From NCBI RefSeq assembly GCF_036924645.1, contig NZ_JAZHRX010000001.1:3747501-3811500 (forward strand): 64,000 nucleotides of DNA, given 5' to 3'. Position 1 is the stretch's first letter. Each line of letters starts with the position of its first letter. This DNA is from Bradyrhizobium sp. AZCC 2176. GTDB taxonomy: Bacteria; Pseudomonadota; Alphaproteobacteria; Rhizobiales; Xanthobacteraceae. Positions 1 through 8,197 of the stretch are shown one piece after another. Under the pieces are notes generated by a model. It worked only from the letters and a program-made list of their open reading frames with translations. It searched no databases and was not told where the DNA came from. The position numbers and the translations under genes were made by a program.

Positions 1-33
1 GGGAATCGCGCCGATACCGGCAGCGGGAAGCCA

Positions 34-59
34 GGGCAGGAAGCAAGGGCAGGAAGCAA
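34..59. repeat. 13-bp tandem duplication upstream of ilvE
   Basis: The unit GGGCAGGAAGCAA occurs twice in direct succession and is followed by GGGA just before the start codon of the first gene. Each copy contains a Shine-Dalgarno-like AGGA. It probably arose by slippage. Confidence 0.6.
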
Positions 60-63
60 GGGA

Positions 64-1140
64 ATGAGTTTGAAATTCGAAATCCACCCTGCGGCGAATC
101 CGACGCCCGAGCAGGAGCGCACGGCAAAGCTCGCCGACCCGGGCTTCGGCCGGATTTTCACCGATCACATGGCGATCGTTCGCTACAACCAGGCGAAGGG
201 CTGGCATGGCGCGCGGGTCGAATCCCGCGCGAATTTCCCGCTCGACCCGGCCGCAGCCGTCCTGCACTACGCGCAGGAGATTTTCGAAGGCCTCAAGGCC
301 TACAAGCGCGACAACGGCGTGAACCTGTTCCGCCCCGATGCCAATGCAAGGCGCTTTAGAAGTTCGGCTGAGCGCATGGCCATGGCGCCGCTGCCCGAGG
401 ACGTGTTCATCGAAGCGGTCGAGCAGCTCGTGCGGATCGACAGCGCCTGGATTCCGGGCGGCGAGGGCAGTCTCTATTTGCGGCCCTTCATGATCGCGAG
501 CGAGGTCTTCCTCGGCGTGAAGCCGTCGGCGGAATACATCTTCGCCGTTATCGCCTCGCCCGTCGGCTCCTATTTCAAGGGCGGACCTGCGCCGGTGTCG
601 ATCTGGGTGTCGGAGAATTACACGCGCGCCGCGATCGGCGGCACCGGCGCCGTCAAATGCGGCGGCAATTACGCCGCGAGCCTGCGCGCGCAGGCCGAGG
701 CCATCGAGCACGGCTGCGATCAGGTCGTTTTCCTCGATGCGGTCGAGCGCCGCTACATCGAGGAACTCGGCGGCATGAACGTCTTCTTCGTGTTCGACGA
801 CGGTTCGCTCTCGACGCCGCCGCTCGGCACCATCCTGCCGGGCATCACCCGCGATTCGATCATCGCGCTCGCCAAGGATGCCGGCACGCCCGTGCGCGAG
901 GAGCTCTATACGATCGATCAGTGGCGCGCGGATGCCGCCAGCGGAAAGCTGAAAGAGGCGTTCGCCTGCGGTACGGCGGCCGTCATCTCACCGATCGGCA
1001 AGGTGTGTTCGGCGAGCGGCGATTTTCAGATCTCTGGCGGCGCGGCCGGCCCCGTCGCCATGGGCCTGCGCAAGAAGCTGGTCGACATCCAGTACGGTCG
1101 GGCGGCCGACCCGCACGATTGGATCAGAAAGGTCCTGTGA
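64..1140 (+). CDS. ilvE: branched-chain amino acid aminotransferase (group II)
   Basis: PLP-dependent fold-type IV transaminase of 358 residues that interconverts Leu, Ile and Val with their 2-oxo acids in the cytosol, using 2-oxoglutarate/glutamate. The PLP lysine is K198 in GAVKCGGNYAASL. The family motif EELGGMNVFFV lies at about 233-243 and LGTILPGITRDSI at about 254-266. Length and motifs match the group II (eukaryotic-like) branch. The ATG follows the purine-rich duplicated AGGAAGCAAGGGA. A second aminotransferase of a different branch follows 127 bp downstream. Confidence 0.93.
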   Translation: MSLKFEIHPAANPTPEQERTAKLADPGFGRIFTDHMAIVRYNQAKGWHGARVESRANFPLDPAAAVLHYAQEIFEGLKAYKRDNGVNLFRPDANARRFRSSAERMAMAPLPEDVFIEAVEQLVRIDSAWIPGGEGSLYLRPFMIASEVFLGVKPSAEYIFAVIASPVGSYFKGGPAPVSIWVSENYTRAAIGGTGAVKCGGNYAASLRAQAEAIEHGCDQVVFLDAVERRYIEELGGMNVFFVFDDGSLSTPPLGTILPGITRDSIIALAKDAGTPVREELYTIDQWRADAASGKLKEAFACGTAAVISPIGKVCSASGDFQISGGAAGPVAMGLRKKLVDIQYGRAADPHDWIRKVL

Positions 1141-1267
1141 CCGGCGGCGGAATTATCCCGCCGCTTCCGTAGATAGATCGCTTGAGCGCTGGGTGCGCGC
1201 GGCTCGTTGAGCCGCGCGAGGGCTGATGCGCGGCCAATTGAAGCAGTGTCCATCCGGGAGAGAGACC

Positions 1268-2158
1268 ATGGGAGTTTCGTTCGACAAGATCGATGGCGTC
1301 ATCTGGTACGATGGGAAGCTGGTGCCGTGGGCCGATGCCAGCGTGCACATTCTCACCCATGGCCTGCACTACGCGAGCTGCGTGTTCGAGGGCGAGCGTG
1401 CCTATGGCGGCAGGGTCTTCAAGAGCACGGCGCATTCCGAACGGCTGAAGAACTCGGCCAATATTCTCGATTTCGAGATTCCCTGGTCGGTCGCCGAGAT
1501 CGATGCCGCCAAGCAGCTCGTGATCGACAGGAACAATTTGCCGGATGCTTATCTGCGCCCGATCGCCTGGCGCGGTTCGGAGATGATGGGTGTCTCGGCG
1601 CCGACCAACACCATCCATCTCGCCATCGCCGCCTGGAACTGGCCGAGCTATTTCGATCCGGTCGAGAAGCTGAAGGGCATCCGGATCGGCATGGCCGAAT
1701 ACCGACGGCCGGATCCGGTGACCAGCCCGGCGATGGCGAAGGCGTCCGGCCTCTACATGATCTGCACCATCTCCAAGCATAAGGCCGAGCGCGCAGGCTA
1801 TGCCGACGCCATGATGCTGGACTGGCAGGGGCGGGTCGCCGAGTGCACGGGCGCCAACATCTTCTTCATCAAGGACGGCAAGATCCACACGCCGATAGCC
1901 GACTGTTTTCTCGCCGGCATCACCCGCGCCACCGCCATCGACCTCGCCAGGCGGCGCGGCATCGAGGTGATCGAGCGCCGCATCATGCCGGAGGAACTCG
2001 ATGACTTCTCCGAGTGCTTCATCACCGGCACGGCGGCCGAACTGACGCCGGTGTCCGAAATTGCGAATTGGAAGTTCACGCCCGGCAAAATCTCCGAGCA
2101 GTTGATGGCGGACTACACCGCCGAAGTGCAGCCCAAGGGCAAGGCCGCGGCGGCGTAG
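1268..2158 (+). CDS. branched-chain amino acid aminotransferase (group I)
   Basis: Fold-type IV aminotransferase of 296 residues from the shorter bacterial IlvE branch. The likely PLP lysine is K158 (MAKAS), and AECTGANIFF and LAGITRATAIDL carry the cofactor/phosphate site. The usual GNYLNS following the lysine is replaced by GLYMICTIS, so substrate range may differ from textbook IlvE. I chose ATG 1268 because GGGAGAGAG sits just upstream; an in-frame ATG at 1226 has no clear ribosome site. It could act on branched-chain or related amino acids. The pairing with a group II enzyme suggests division of labour, which is inference. Confidence 0.88.
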   Translation: MGVSFDKIDGVIWYDGKLVPWADASVHILTHGLHYASCVFEGERAYGGRVFKSTAHSERLKNSANILDFEIPWSVAEIDAAKQLVIDRNNLPDAYLRPIAWRGSEMMGVSAPTNTIHLAIAAWNWPSYFDPVEKLKGIRIGMAEYRRPDPVTSPAMAKASGLYMICTISKHKAERAGYADAMMLDWQGRVAECTGANIFFIKDGKIHTPIADCFLAGITRATAIDLARRRGIEVIERRIMPEELDDFSECFITGTAAELTPVSEIANWKFTPGKISEQLMADYTAEVQPKGKAAAA

Positions 2159-2186
2159 GAACCGCTGACCCCGATCGCAATTCTCC

Positions 2187-2265
2187 GTCATGCCCGGGCT
2201 TGTCCCGGGCATGCACGTCTTGGCGGCAAGGAAGTCGTGGAGGGCCGGTCAAGCCCGGCCATGAC
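2187..2265. repeat. intergenic palindrome (GTCATGCCCGGG family)
   Basis: GTCATGCCCGGGCTTGTCC opens the element and an inverted GGCCGGTCAAGCCCGGCCATGAC-like arm closes it. It lies between a branched-chain aminotransferase gene and hisS. Related elements are at 3894, 17485 and 22535. Confidence 0.6.
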
Positions 2266-2332
2266 GAATTCAGGCACTAAGTAGGCAAGAGCCACGCTTG
2301 CCGGGTCCGGCGAGCGCTGTTAGGACCGCTGC

Positions 2333-3889
2333 ATGCGTGACAACACCCAAAAATCCAAAAAACCCCAGAAACTCCGCGCCCGCCTGCCGCGCGGGCTGGA
2401 AGATCGTGGCCCGGCGGCGATTGCCGCCACGCGCCAGATGGTCGAGAAAATCCGCGAAGTCTACGAGCGCTACGGATTCGAGCCGGTCGAAACCCCGGCG
2501 ATGGAGTTCACCGACGCGCTCGGAAAGTTCCTGCCCGACCAGGACCGGCCGAACGAGGGCGTGTTCTCGTTCCAGGACGACGACGAGCAATGGATCTCGC
2601 TGCGCTACGATTTGACCGCTCCGCTGGCGCGTTACGTGGCGGAAAATTTCGACGCGCTGCCGAAGCCGTATCGCAGCTATCGCGTCGGCTACGTCTACCG
2701 CAACGAAAAGCCCGGCCCCGGCCGCTTCCGCCAGTTCATGCAGTTCGACGCCGACACGGTGGGCTCGGCTTCACCTGCGGCCGACGCCGAGATGTGCATG
2801 ATGGCGGCGGATACGATGGAAGCGCTCGGTATTCCTCGCGGCAACTACGTGGTGAAGGTGAATAACCGCAAGGTGCTCGATGGGGTGCTGGAGGCGATTG
2901 GACTTGGCGGTGAGGAGAATGCCGCACGCAGGCTTACGGTGTTGCGGGCCATTGATAAGCTGGACAAGTTTCCGGTCGAGGAAGTCGAAAAGCTACTTGG
3001 TACGGGTAGATGGGATGGCGGCGAAGAAGGAAAAGGCGATTTTACCAAAGGCGCCGGACTCGACGGCATCGGAATTTCGCGCGTTATAAATTTCACGGGC
3101 TGGAAGGGTGATCCCTCCGGAGCACGAAGCAAGACGGGATCGAACGAAGTAACGATCGCGAATTTCGAAGAAGTAGTCGAAGAAAATGCGTTGGGCCAGG
3201 AAGGCGTGGCGGAACTGAGAATTATCAAGGAACTCATTGCAGCGGCAGGTTACGATGATGGCCGCATCAGCATCGACCCCTCCGTCGTCCGCGGCCTCGA
3301 ATACTACACCGGCCCCGTCTACGAGGTTGAACTCACGCTCGAAACCAGGGACGAAAAGGGCCGCCCCGTGCGCTTCGGCTCGGTCGGCGGCGGTGGCCGC
3401 TACGACGGCCTCGTCTCGCGCTTCCGCGGCGAGCCGGTGCCGGCGACGGGATTTTCCATTGGCGTGTCGCGGCTGCAGGCCGCGCTGACGATGCTCGGCA
3501 AGCTCGACACGCGGCCGGACTTCGGGCCGGTCGTGGTCACCGTGTTCGACCGCGACCGCGTCGCCGATTATCAGAAAATGGTCGCAGAGCTGCGCAATGC
3601 GAACATCCGCGCGGAGCTCTATCTCGGCAATCCCAAGAACATGGGCAACCAGCTCAAATATGCCGACCGCCGGAATAGCCCTTGCGTCATCATCCAGGGT
3701 TCGGATGAAAAGGCGCGCGGCGAAATTCAGATCAAGGACCTGATCGAGGGCGCGAAAGCCGCCGCCGCGATCGCCTCCAATCAGGAATGGCGCGAGACCC
3801 GTCCGGCGCAGTTTTCCTGCGCCGAGGGCGAGATCGTCACCAAAGTGCGCGAAGTCTTGGCGCGCCATGACGTGAAGTGGGGTAATTGA
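2333..3889 (+). CDS. hisS: histidyl-tRNA synthetase
   Basis: Class II aminoacyl-tRNA synthetase of 518 residues that charges tRNA-His with histidine at the cost of ATP. Visible motifs are motif 2 ([15 protein letters not shown], about 126-140), the histidine-binding GLEYYTG (about 320-326) and [10 protein letters not shown] (about 352-360), followed by a C-terminal anticodon-binding domain. It is longer than E. coli HisS (424) because of a larger insertion domain, as in other alphaproteobacterial enzymes. Codon choice changes in the insertion domain (about 2870-3240), which is richer in A/T than the flanks. The ATG at 2333 precedes RDNTQKSKK, a basic N-terminus. Confidence 0.95.
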   Translation: MRDNTQKSKKPQKLRARLPRGLEDRGPAAIAATRQMVEKIREVYERYGFEPVETPAMEFTDALGKFLPDQDRPNEGVFSFQDDDEQWISLRYDLTAPLARYVAENFDALPKPYRSYRVGYVYRNEKPGPGRFRQFMQFDADTVGSASPAADAEMCMMAADTMEALGIPRGNYVVKVNNRKVLDGVLEAIGLGGEENAARRLTVLRAIDKLDKFPVEEVEKLLGTGRWDGGEEGKGDFTKGAGLDGIGISRVINFTGWKGDPSGARSKTGSNEVTIANFEEVVEENALGQEGVAELRIIKELIAAAGYDDGRISIDPSVVRGLEYYTGPVYEVELTLETRDEKGRPVRFGSVGGGGRYDGLVSRFRGEPVPATGFSIGVSRLQAALTMLGKLDTRPDFGPVVVTVFDRDRVADYQKMVAELRNANIRAELYLGNPKNMGNQLKYADRRNSPCVIIQGSDEKARGEIQIKDLIEGAKAAAAIASNQEWRETRPAQFSCAEGEIVTKVREVLARHDVKWGN

Positions 3890-3893
3890 TTCC

Positions 3894-3999
3894 GTCATAC
3901 GCGGGCTTGACCCGCGTATCCATCTTCAAAATGATGGATTGCCGGGCTCAGACAAGCTTACGTAGTCTGCGCAGGCAGACTACTATGCCCGGCAATGAC
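3894..3999. repeat. nested intergenic palindromes downstream of hisS
   Basis: GTCATACGCGGGCTTGACCC pairs with GGGTCAAGCCCGCGTAT-like sequence, and TGCCGGGCTCAG pairs with the closing GCCCGGCAATGAC. An internal hairpin, GTAGTCTGCGCAGGCAGACTAC, is also present. It may end hisS transcription. Confidence 0.55.
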
Positions 4000-4034
4000 G
4001 ATCTGAGTGAACAAGAACAAAGGGAGCAATACCA

Positions 4035-4235
4035 ATGCCTGAGATCACCGTGAGCATGGCCGCCGGCCGCACCGACGAACAGAAGGCCGGCATGATGCGC
4101 GACATCACCCAGGCGCTGGTCAAGAACCTCGGCGTCGATGCCGATGCTGTGGTGATCCAGATCAACGAAGCGCCGCTGGCCCACAAGATGAAGGGCGGCA
4201 AGACCTTTGTGGAGCGCGCGGCGGCGAAGAAGTAA
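4035..4235 (+). CDS. 4-oxalocrotonate tautomerase family protein
   Basis: A 66-residue protein of the tautomerase superfamily. After removal of Met the N-terminus is Pro (PEITVSMAAGR), the catalytic base in this family, and the body matches the small beta-alpha-beta subunit that assembles as a hexamer. The ATG is preceded by AGGGAGCAATACC, a good ribosome site. Its substrate cannot be told from the sequence, and no meta-cleavage pathway genes lie nearby, so a promiscuous or unrelated tautomerase role is possible. A thioesterase remnant follows 160 bp downstream across a palindromic repeat. Confidence 0.88.
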   Translation: MPEITVSMAAGRTDEQKAGMMRDITQALVKNLGVDADAVVIQINEAPLAHKMKGGKTFVERAAAKK

Positions 4236-4250
4236 CGTGGCCTCTTTTCC

Positions 4251-4383
4251 TTCTCCCCTTGTGGGAGAAGGTGGCGCGGACGAAGTCCGCGACGGATGAG
4301 GGGTTCTTTCCGCGGAGACAGACCCCTCACCCGTCCGCGATGCTTCGCATCGCGTCCACCCTCTCCCACAAGGGGAGAGGGGA
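4251..4383. repeat. palindrome (CCTTGTGGGAGAAGG family)
   Basis: Arms CTCCCCTTGTGGGAG and CTCCCACAAGGGGAG flank inner arms GCGGACGAAGTCCGC and CCGTCCGCGATGC. It lies between the tautomerase gene and the thioesterase pseudogene. A related CTCCCCT...AGGGGAG element is at 15794. Confidence 0.6.
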
Positions 4384-4395
4384 AGAAAGCAATCC

Positions 4396-4790
4396 ATGGA
4401 CGCACGCGACTTCATCAAAATCGGCATGAGCGCCGAGCGGACGCTGGTCGTGCCGGCCGATCGCACGGTTGGGCATTTCGTGCCCGGCATGCCGATGGTC
4501 TATGCGACCCCGATGATGATCCTGGAAATGGAGATGGCCTCCAGCGACGCCGTCAGGCGCTATCTTCAGCCCGGCTGGATCACCGTTGGGACTGAGGTCG
4601 ATATCGCCATCTCGGCGCGTCGCTGGTTGGGGCTACGGTGCGTGTCACGGGAGAAGTCACAGCAGTAGAGCGCCGCGTGATCCGCTTCGAGGTCGAGGCT
4701 TTTGAAGGCGAGCGCAAGATCGGCGACGGCCGCCACGCCCGCGGCCTCGTCAATGCCGAGAGTTTCACCAAGCGGCTGGGTGCGAAGTAA
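4396..4790 (+). pseudogene. FlK-like thioesterase with a single-base frameshift
   Basis: The first 70 or so codons encode a hotdog-fold thioesterase N-terminus (VVPADRTVGHFVPGMPMVYATPMM, the fluoroacetyl-CoA thioesterase-like family). At 4606-4610 the reading frame breaks. Adding one C to GCC-ATC gives AHLGASLVGATVRVTG and then an uninterrupted family-like C-terminus ending KRLGAK at 4790, for a protein of 131 residues. Without the extra base the frame ends at 4668 as 90 residues with an unrelated tail. This is either a recent inactivating deletion or an assembly/sequencing error in a short C run. A full gene would hydrolyse an acyl-CoA or similar thioester. Confidence 0.8.
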
Positions 4791-4804
4791 CCGCTTGCTC
4801 GGAG

Positions 4805-4895
4805 CCGTAGGGTGGGCAAGGACGCGAAGCGTCGTGCCCACCATGCAGCACCGTGCTCGCAATGGTGGGCACGCTGCGCTTTGCCCACCCTACGG
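4805..4895. terminator. ~90-bp double palindrome between convergent genes, copy 1
   Basis: Outer arms CCGTAGGGTGGGCAA / TTGCCCACCCTACGG and inner arms GTGCCCACCAT / ATGGTGGGCAC form a large stem. It sits between the plus-strand thioesterase remnant and minus-strand proC, which face each other. Homologous copies are at 9733 and 18749, also between convergent genes. A role as bidirectional terminator is inference. Confidence 0.6.
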
Positions 4896-4903
4896 ATTCT
4901 CGA

Positions 4904-5737
4904 TTACTTCGCCAGTTCCTTCGAGCGCTTCGTTGCCGCGGCGATCGCGCGGATCATCAGCGGCTGCAGTCCGTCCTGGGCCATCAACACTTCCAGCGCA
5001 GCCGCCGTGGTGCCGCCGGGCGAGGTGACGTTCTGGCGCAGCGTGGCGGACGCAAGGTCCGACCGATGCAGCAGTTCGCCGGAGCCGGCGACGGTTTCGC
5101 GCGCGAGCTTGGTGGCGAGATCCGCCGGCAGGCCGGCCTCGATGCCGGCGCGTGCGAGTTCTTCGGCGAGCAGGAACACATAGGCCGGGCCGGAGCCGGA
5201 CACGGCGGTCACCGCATCCATCAGGCTTTCGTCGTCGACCCATTCGACCGATCCGGTGGCGCGCAACAGCGCATCGGCCGTGGCGCGTTGCGCGGCGCTG
5301 ACATTCTTTGCTGGTGCAGCAACCGTGATGCCGCGGCCGATCGCGGCCGGCGTGTTCGGCATGGCGCGAACCACCATGCCGCCGCAGACTTCTTCCAGCG
5401 CCGCAATTGTCGTACCCGCCATGATCGAGACGACCAGCGTGTTCGGTCCGACGAGCTTCTTCAGCGCCGGCCCCGCCTCGCGGAACATCTGCGGCTTCAC
5501 CGCCACGACCAGCGTATCGGCCGTGCCGGCGTCCTGTGGGTTGAGGCGAATGCCGTTGGCGGCGAGCGCGCTGATCTCGGGGGAGGGCTGCGGCTCGATC
5601 ACCACGACGCGCTTGGCGTCGAGACCGCCGGCCAGCCATCCGGTCAGCATCGCGCCACCCATCTTGCCGGCGCCGGCCAGTGCGATAATGCCGGGGAGGT
5701 TTTGAAGTGCGTTGTTGTTGCTCACCGAAGCCACCAT
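4904..5737 (-). CDS. proC: pyrroline-5-carboxylate reductase
   Basis: Last step of proline synthesis: NAD(P)H-dependent reduction of 1-pyrroline-5-carboxylate to L-proline. The Rossmann motif ALAGAGKMGGAML is near the N-terminus, and the C-terminal dimerisation domain carries SGSGPAYVFLLAEEL and the SPGGTTAAALEVL signature. I chose ATG 5737 (MVASVSNNN); a longer in-frame start at 5776 would begin inside a palindromic repeat and is unlikely to be used. The resulting 277 residues are typical. A YbjN-family gene on the same strand lies upstream, a pairing common in Rhizobiales. Confidence 0.94.
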   Translation of the reverse strand: MVASVSNNNALQNLPGIIALAGAGKMGGAMLTGWLAGGLDAKRVVVIEPQPSPEISALAANGIRLNPQDAGTADTLVVAVKPQMFREAGPALKKLVGPNTLVVSIMAGTTIAALEEVCGGMVVRAMPNTPAAIGRGITVAAPAKNVSAAQRATADALLRATGSVEWVDDESLMDAVTAVSGSGPAYVFLLAEELARAGIEAGLPADLATKLARETVAGSGELLHRSDLASATLRQNVTSPGGTTAAALEVLMAQDGLQPLMIRAIAAATKRSKELAK

Positions 5738-5746
5738 ACGCTTGCT

Positions 5747-5910
5747 GTCGTCCCTGCCGAGTGCGCGATTGCGCACGGGCGCAGGGACCCATAACCACAG
5801 CCGTTTTTAGTGAAGCGCGAGAAGAGCTACAAGCAGTTTGCTTGAGCCTCGGAGGTCACGGAGTATGGGTCCCTGCGCCCGTGCGCAATTGCGCACTAGG
5901 CAGGGACGAC
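5747..5910. repeat. 47-bp inverted repeat pair with GTGCGCAATTGCGCAC cores
   Basis: The arm at 5747-5793 and the arm at 5864-5910 are reverse complements with about three mismatches. Each holds a 16-bp palindrome: GTGCGCGATTGCGCAC at 5761-5776 and GTGCGCAATTGCGCAC at 5881-5896. It fills most of the gap between ybjN and proC. Confidence 0.75.
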
Positions 5911-5938
5911 ATCGAGTTCGTGGAGACGGCGGAAACCT

Positions 5939-6439
5939 CTACGCCTCGCCCTCGGTATCGAACATCGCCGCGCTCATCGCGTCCGGCGCGCTCTTTCCTG
6001 CCCAGACCACGAACTGGAACGCCGGATAATAGCGCTCGCAGGCGTGGATGGCGCCGGCCAGCATTACCTCGCATTGCGCGGCCGAAGCGGTCAGCCCGCC
6101 CGGCAACACCAGCGCCTGCCGGTACATGATCATGCCGGTGTGGGTCCAGATGTCGAAATGGCCGACCCATAATTGCTCGTTGATCGCCGCGATCAGCCGC
6201 TGCACTTCCGCGCGGCGCGCAGGCGGAATCTTCATGTCGAAGGCGGAGGCCAAATGCAGCGCCTCGATCTCCGCCATCCAGGTGAAGGAGAGGTGGTAGT
6301 CGATCCAGTTCCCCTTGGAGACGATGGTGACTTCGTCTTCGCCGGAGCGCTCGAACGCCCAGTTGTTTTCGGCGGCAATGTCCTCGACCGCCGCGAGCGG
6401 GTTGTTCCGGGAATCGATAATGCCTTCGAGGAGGGACAT
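5939..6439 (-). CDS. YbjN domain-containing protein
   Basis: Protein of 166 residues whose whole length matches the YbjN family (PF10722). It starts MSLLEGIIDSRNNPLAAVEDIA, and family-like segments include NWIDYHLSFTWM, the PPARRAEVQRLIAAIN helix and CERYYPAFQFVVWAGKSA near the end. E. coli YbjN affects motility and stress phenotypes, and the fold resembles type III secretion chaperones, but the molecular role is not settled. It lies upstream of proC on the same strand, separated by an inverted repeat, so co-transcription is uncertain. It is cytosolic, with no signal peptide. Confidence 0.85.
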   Translation of the reverse strand: MSLLEGIIDSRNNPLAAVEDIAAENNWAFERSGEDEVTIVSKGNWIDYHLSFTWMAEIEALHLASAFDMKIPPARRAEVQRLIAAINEQLWVGHFDIWTHTGMIMYRQALVLPGGLTASAAQCEVMLAGAIHACERYYPAFQFVVWAGKSAPDAMSAAMFDTEGEA

Positions 6440-6798
6440 GCCGTCTCGACCTTATTTTTGAATTCTTCTGATACGCACGCGAGGAACGGGACGCGTTGAA
6501 CTGATGCGGCGCCGCCGACTGCAATCCCCCGATCGGTTATCATCCCGGGGCCTGCCGACGCTCAAGTGATGTGATTTGCGGAATCCGCGCAACTGACCCC
6601 TGAATCCGTCCACAGGCCAAAGCGGTGTCGTCCACAGCAGATCGCGGTCACAGCTATTAATTTGAGAACAAACCGGAATCGGATTCGAGCGCCGCGGAGT
6701 CGGACGGCCGGAGAAATCGGGCCGGCTCGCCACAATGGTTAATTTTTTCTTAGCGCGCTATATGTGCCCTTCGCGAGGTATAGCTGGAGGCGGCCGCC
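6440..6798. other. intergenic stretch without recognisable gene
   Basis: About 360 bp between the start of the YbjN gene and the 3' end of the Bug-protein gene. It should hold the ybjN promoter. It is less GC-rich than the genes around it. I see no conserved ORF, strong hairpin or known RNA. Confidence 0.5.
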
Positions 6799-7779
6799 TT
6801 ACTCCGGCTTGAGGCCGCCGGTGCGGACCACCTTGCCCCATTTCTCGGTTTCGTCGGCGATCAGTCTGCCGAAATCGGCCGGTGAGCCTGGCATCGGATC
6901 GCCGCCGATCGCGGCAAGCTTTGCCTTCATGCCGGGATCGGCGATGGCTGCGTTGATTTCCTTGTTGAGCTTGTCGACGATCTCGGTCGGCGTGTTTTTC
7001 GGCGCGGCGAAGCCGTACCACTGGCTCGCTTCATAGCCCGACACGACATCGCCCACGGTCGCAATCTCCGGCAGCTCCGCCATGCGCGCGGCTGTGGTCA
7101 CCGCGAGCGCGCGCAGCTTGCCGGTCTTGATGTGATCGGCGGTGCCGGGCGCGGCCGCAAACAGGATCTGCACTTGGCCGCCGAGCAGATCCGTCAGCGC
7201 CGGGCCCTGGCCGCGATAGGGGACATGCACCATGTCGACACCGGTCATCATCTTGAACAGCTCGCCCGCCATGTGCGGCGCGCTGCCGCTCCCCGCAGAG
7301 GCCATGTTGACCTTGCCGGGATTGGCTTTGGCGTAAGCGATCAATTCGGCCAGCGTCTGCGCGGGCACCGAGGGGTGGACCAGCACCACCATCGGCACGC
7401 GAATGACGCCGGCGACCGGCGCGATATCGCGGACGAAATTGAAACTGAGCTTTTCGTAGAGCGAGGCGTTCACCGCATTCGGGACCGTTGCCAGCAGCAG
7501 CGTATATCCGTCGGGCGCCGCGTTCACGACCGCCTCGGTGCCGATATTGCCGCCGGCGCCGGTGCGGTTCTCGACGACGAAGGGCTGCCCGAGATGATCG
7601 GCCAGCCACTGGCCGATCAGACGCGCGGTGATATCGACGCCGCCGCCGGCGGCGAAGCCGGCGACGATTTTCGTCGGCCGCGTCGGATAATCGAGCGCGG
7701 ATGAAAGGCGCGGCAAGGCGGGCGTAGCGATGAGTGCGCCGGCAAGTTTGAGGAAATTCCGGCGAAGAAGAAGTTTCAT
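6799..7779 (-). CDS. Bug-family tripartite tricarboxylate transporter binding protein
   Basis: Periplasmic solute-binding protein of 326 residues in the TctC/Bug family, which captures small carboxylates. The N-terminus has a Tat-like signal (LRRNFLKLAGALIATPALPRL). The mature domain opens with YPTRPTKIVAGFAAGGGVD and contains VENRTGAGGNIGTEAV and APDGYTLLLAT, the family's ligand-binding loops. No TctA/TctB membrane genes are adjacent, which is normal for the many orphan Bug proteins of rhizobia and beta-proteobacteria. It is divergent from the FMN riboswitch and ribH2. The ligand cannot be predicted. Confidence 0.9.
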   Translation of the reverse strand: MKLLLRRNFLKLAGALIATPALPRLSSALDYPTRPTKIVAGFAAGGGVDITARLIGQWLADHLGQPFVVENRTGAGGNIGTEAVVNAAPDGYTLLLATVPNAVNASLYEKLSFNFVRDIAPVAGVIRVPMVVLVHPSVPAQTLAELIAYAKANPGKVNMASAGSGSAPHMAGELFKMMTGVDMVHVPYRGQGPALTDLLGGQVQILFAAAPGTADHIKTGKLRALAVTTAARMAELPEIATVGDVVSGYEASQWYGFAAPKNTPTEIVDKLNKEINAAIADPGMKAKLAAIGGDPMPGSPADFGRLIADETEKWGKVVRTGGLKPE

Positions 7780-7971
7780 ATCGAGTGCCCCCCGTTGGCA
7801 GCAAGCCTATCCCAAATGCGGCGATCCGAGTAAGGGCCCTCAGCGGATCGCGGGTGCGCGCCCTGTCCCGGCGGCATGGGGACATGCCTTTTCCCCATGC
7901 CAAAGGTGCTTGCTGACGCCCCGGCGTTGGTCATATTCTTGCGCCAGGTCGTCCATTCCGGGCGGCCGATG

Positions 7972-8115
7972 TTCTCAGGGCGGGGTGAAAATCCCCACCG
8001 GCGGTAAGGGTGACGTAGCCCAAGCCCGCGAGCGCCTTCTTTTCTCCCGAGAAGAAGGGTCAGCAGATTCGGTGCGATTCCGAAGCCGACGGTTACAGTC
8101 CGGATGAAAGAGAAC
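7972..8115 (+). promoter_or_regulatory. FMN riboswitch (RFN element)
   Basis: The conserved RFN sequence is clear: TTCTCAGGGCGGGGTGAAA at 7972, CCCCACCGGCGGTAAGGG, AGCCCGCGAGCGCC, then GGTCAGCAGATTCGGTG, CCGAAGCCGACGGTTACAG and GTCCGGATGAAAGAGAA. FMN binding to this leader normally represses riboflavin genes. The ribH2 start is about 80 bases downstream, after a short GC-rich hairpin (CGCGCGTTTGCGCG) and a GAGGAAAGCC ribosome site, so either termination or translation control is possible. Confidence 0.95.
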
Positions 8116-8197
8116 GGTTTGCGGCGGTCTTCGCGCGTTTGCGCGTGGGCTGACGTCGTTCCGTATGCCCTGATTCTGGTCCTGAAAGAGGAAAGCC

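Noticed and set aside
4812..5798. Long overlapping ORFs on both strands over proC
   Set aside because: Antisense and frame-shifted readings of proC, rich in Arg/Ala and without family motifs.
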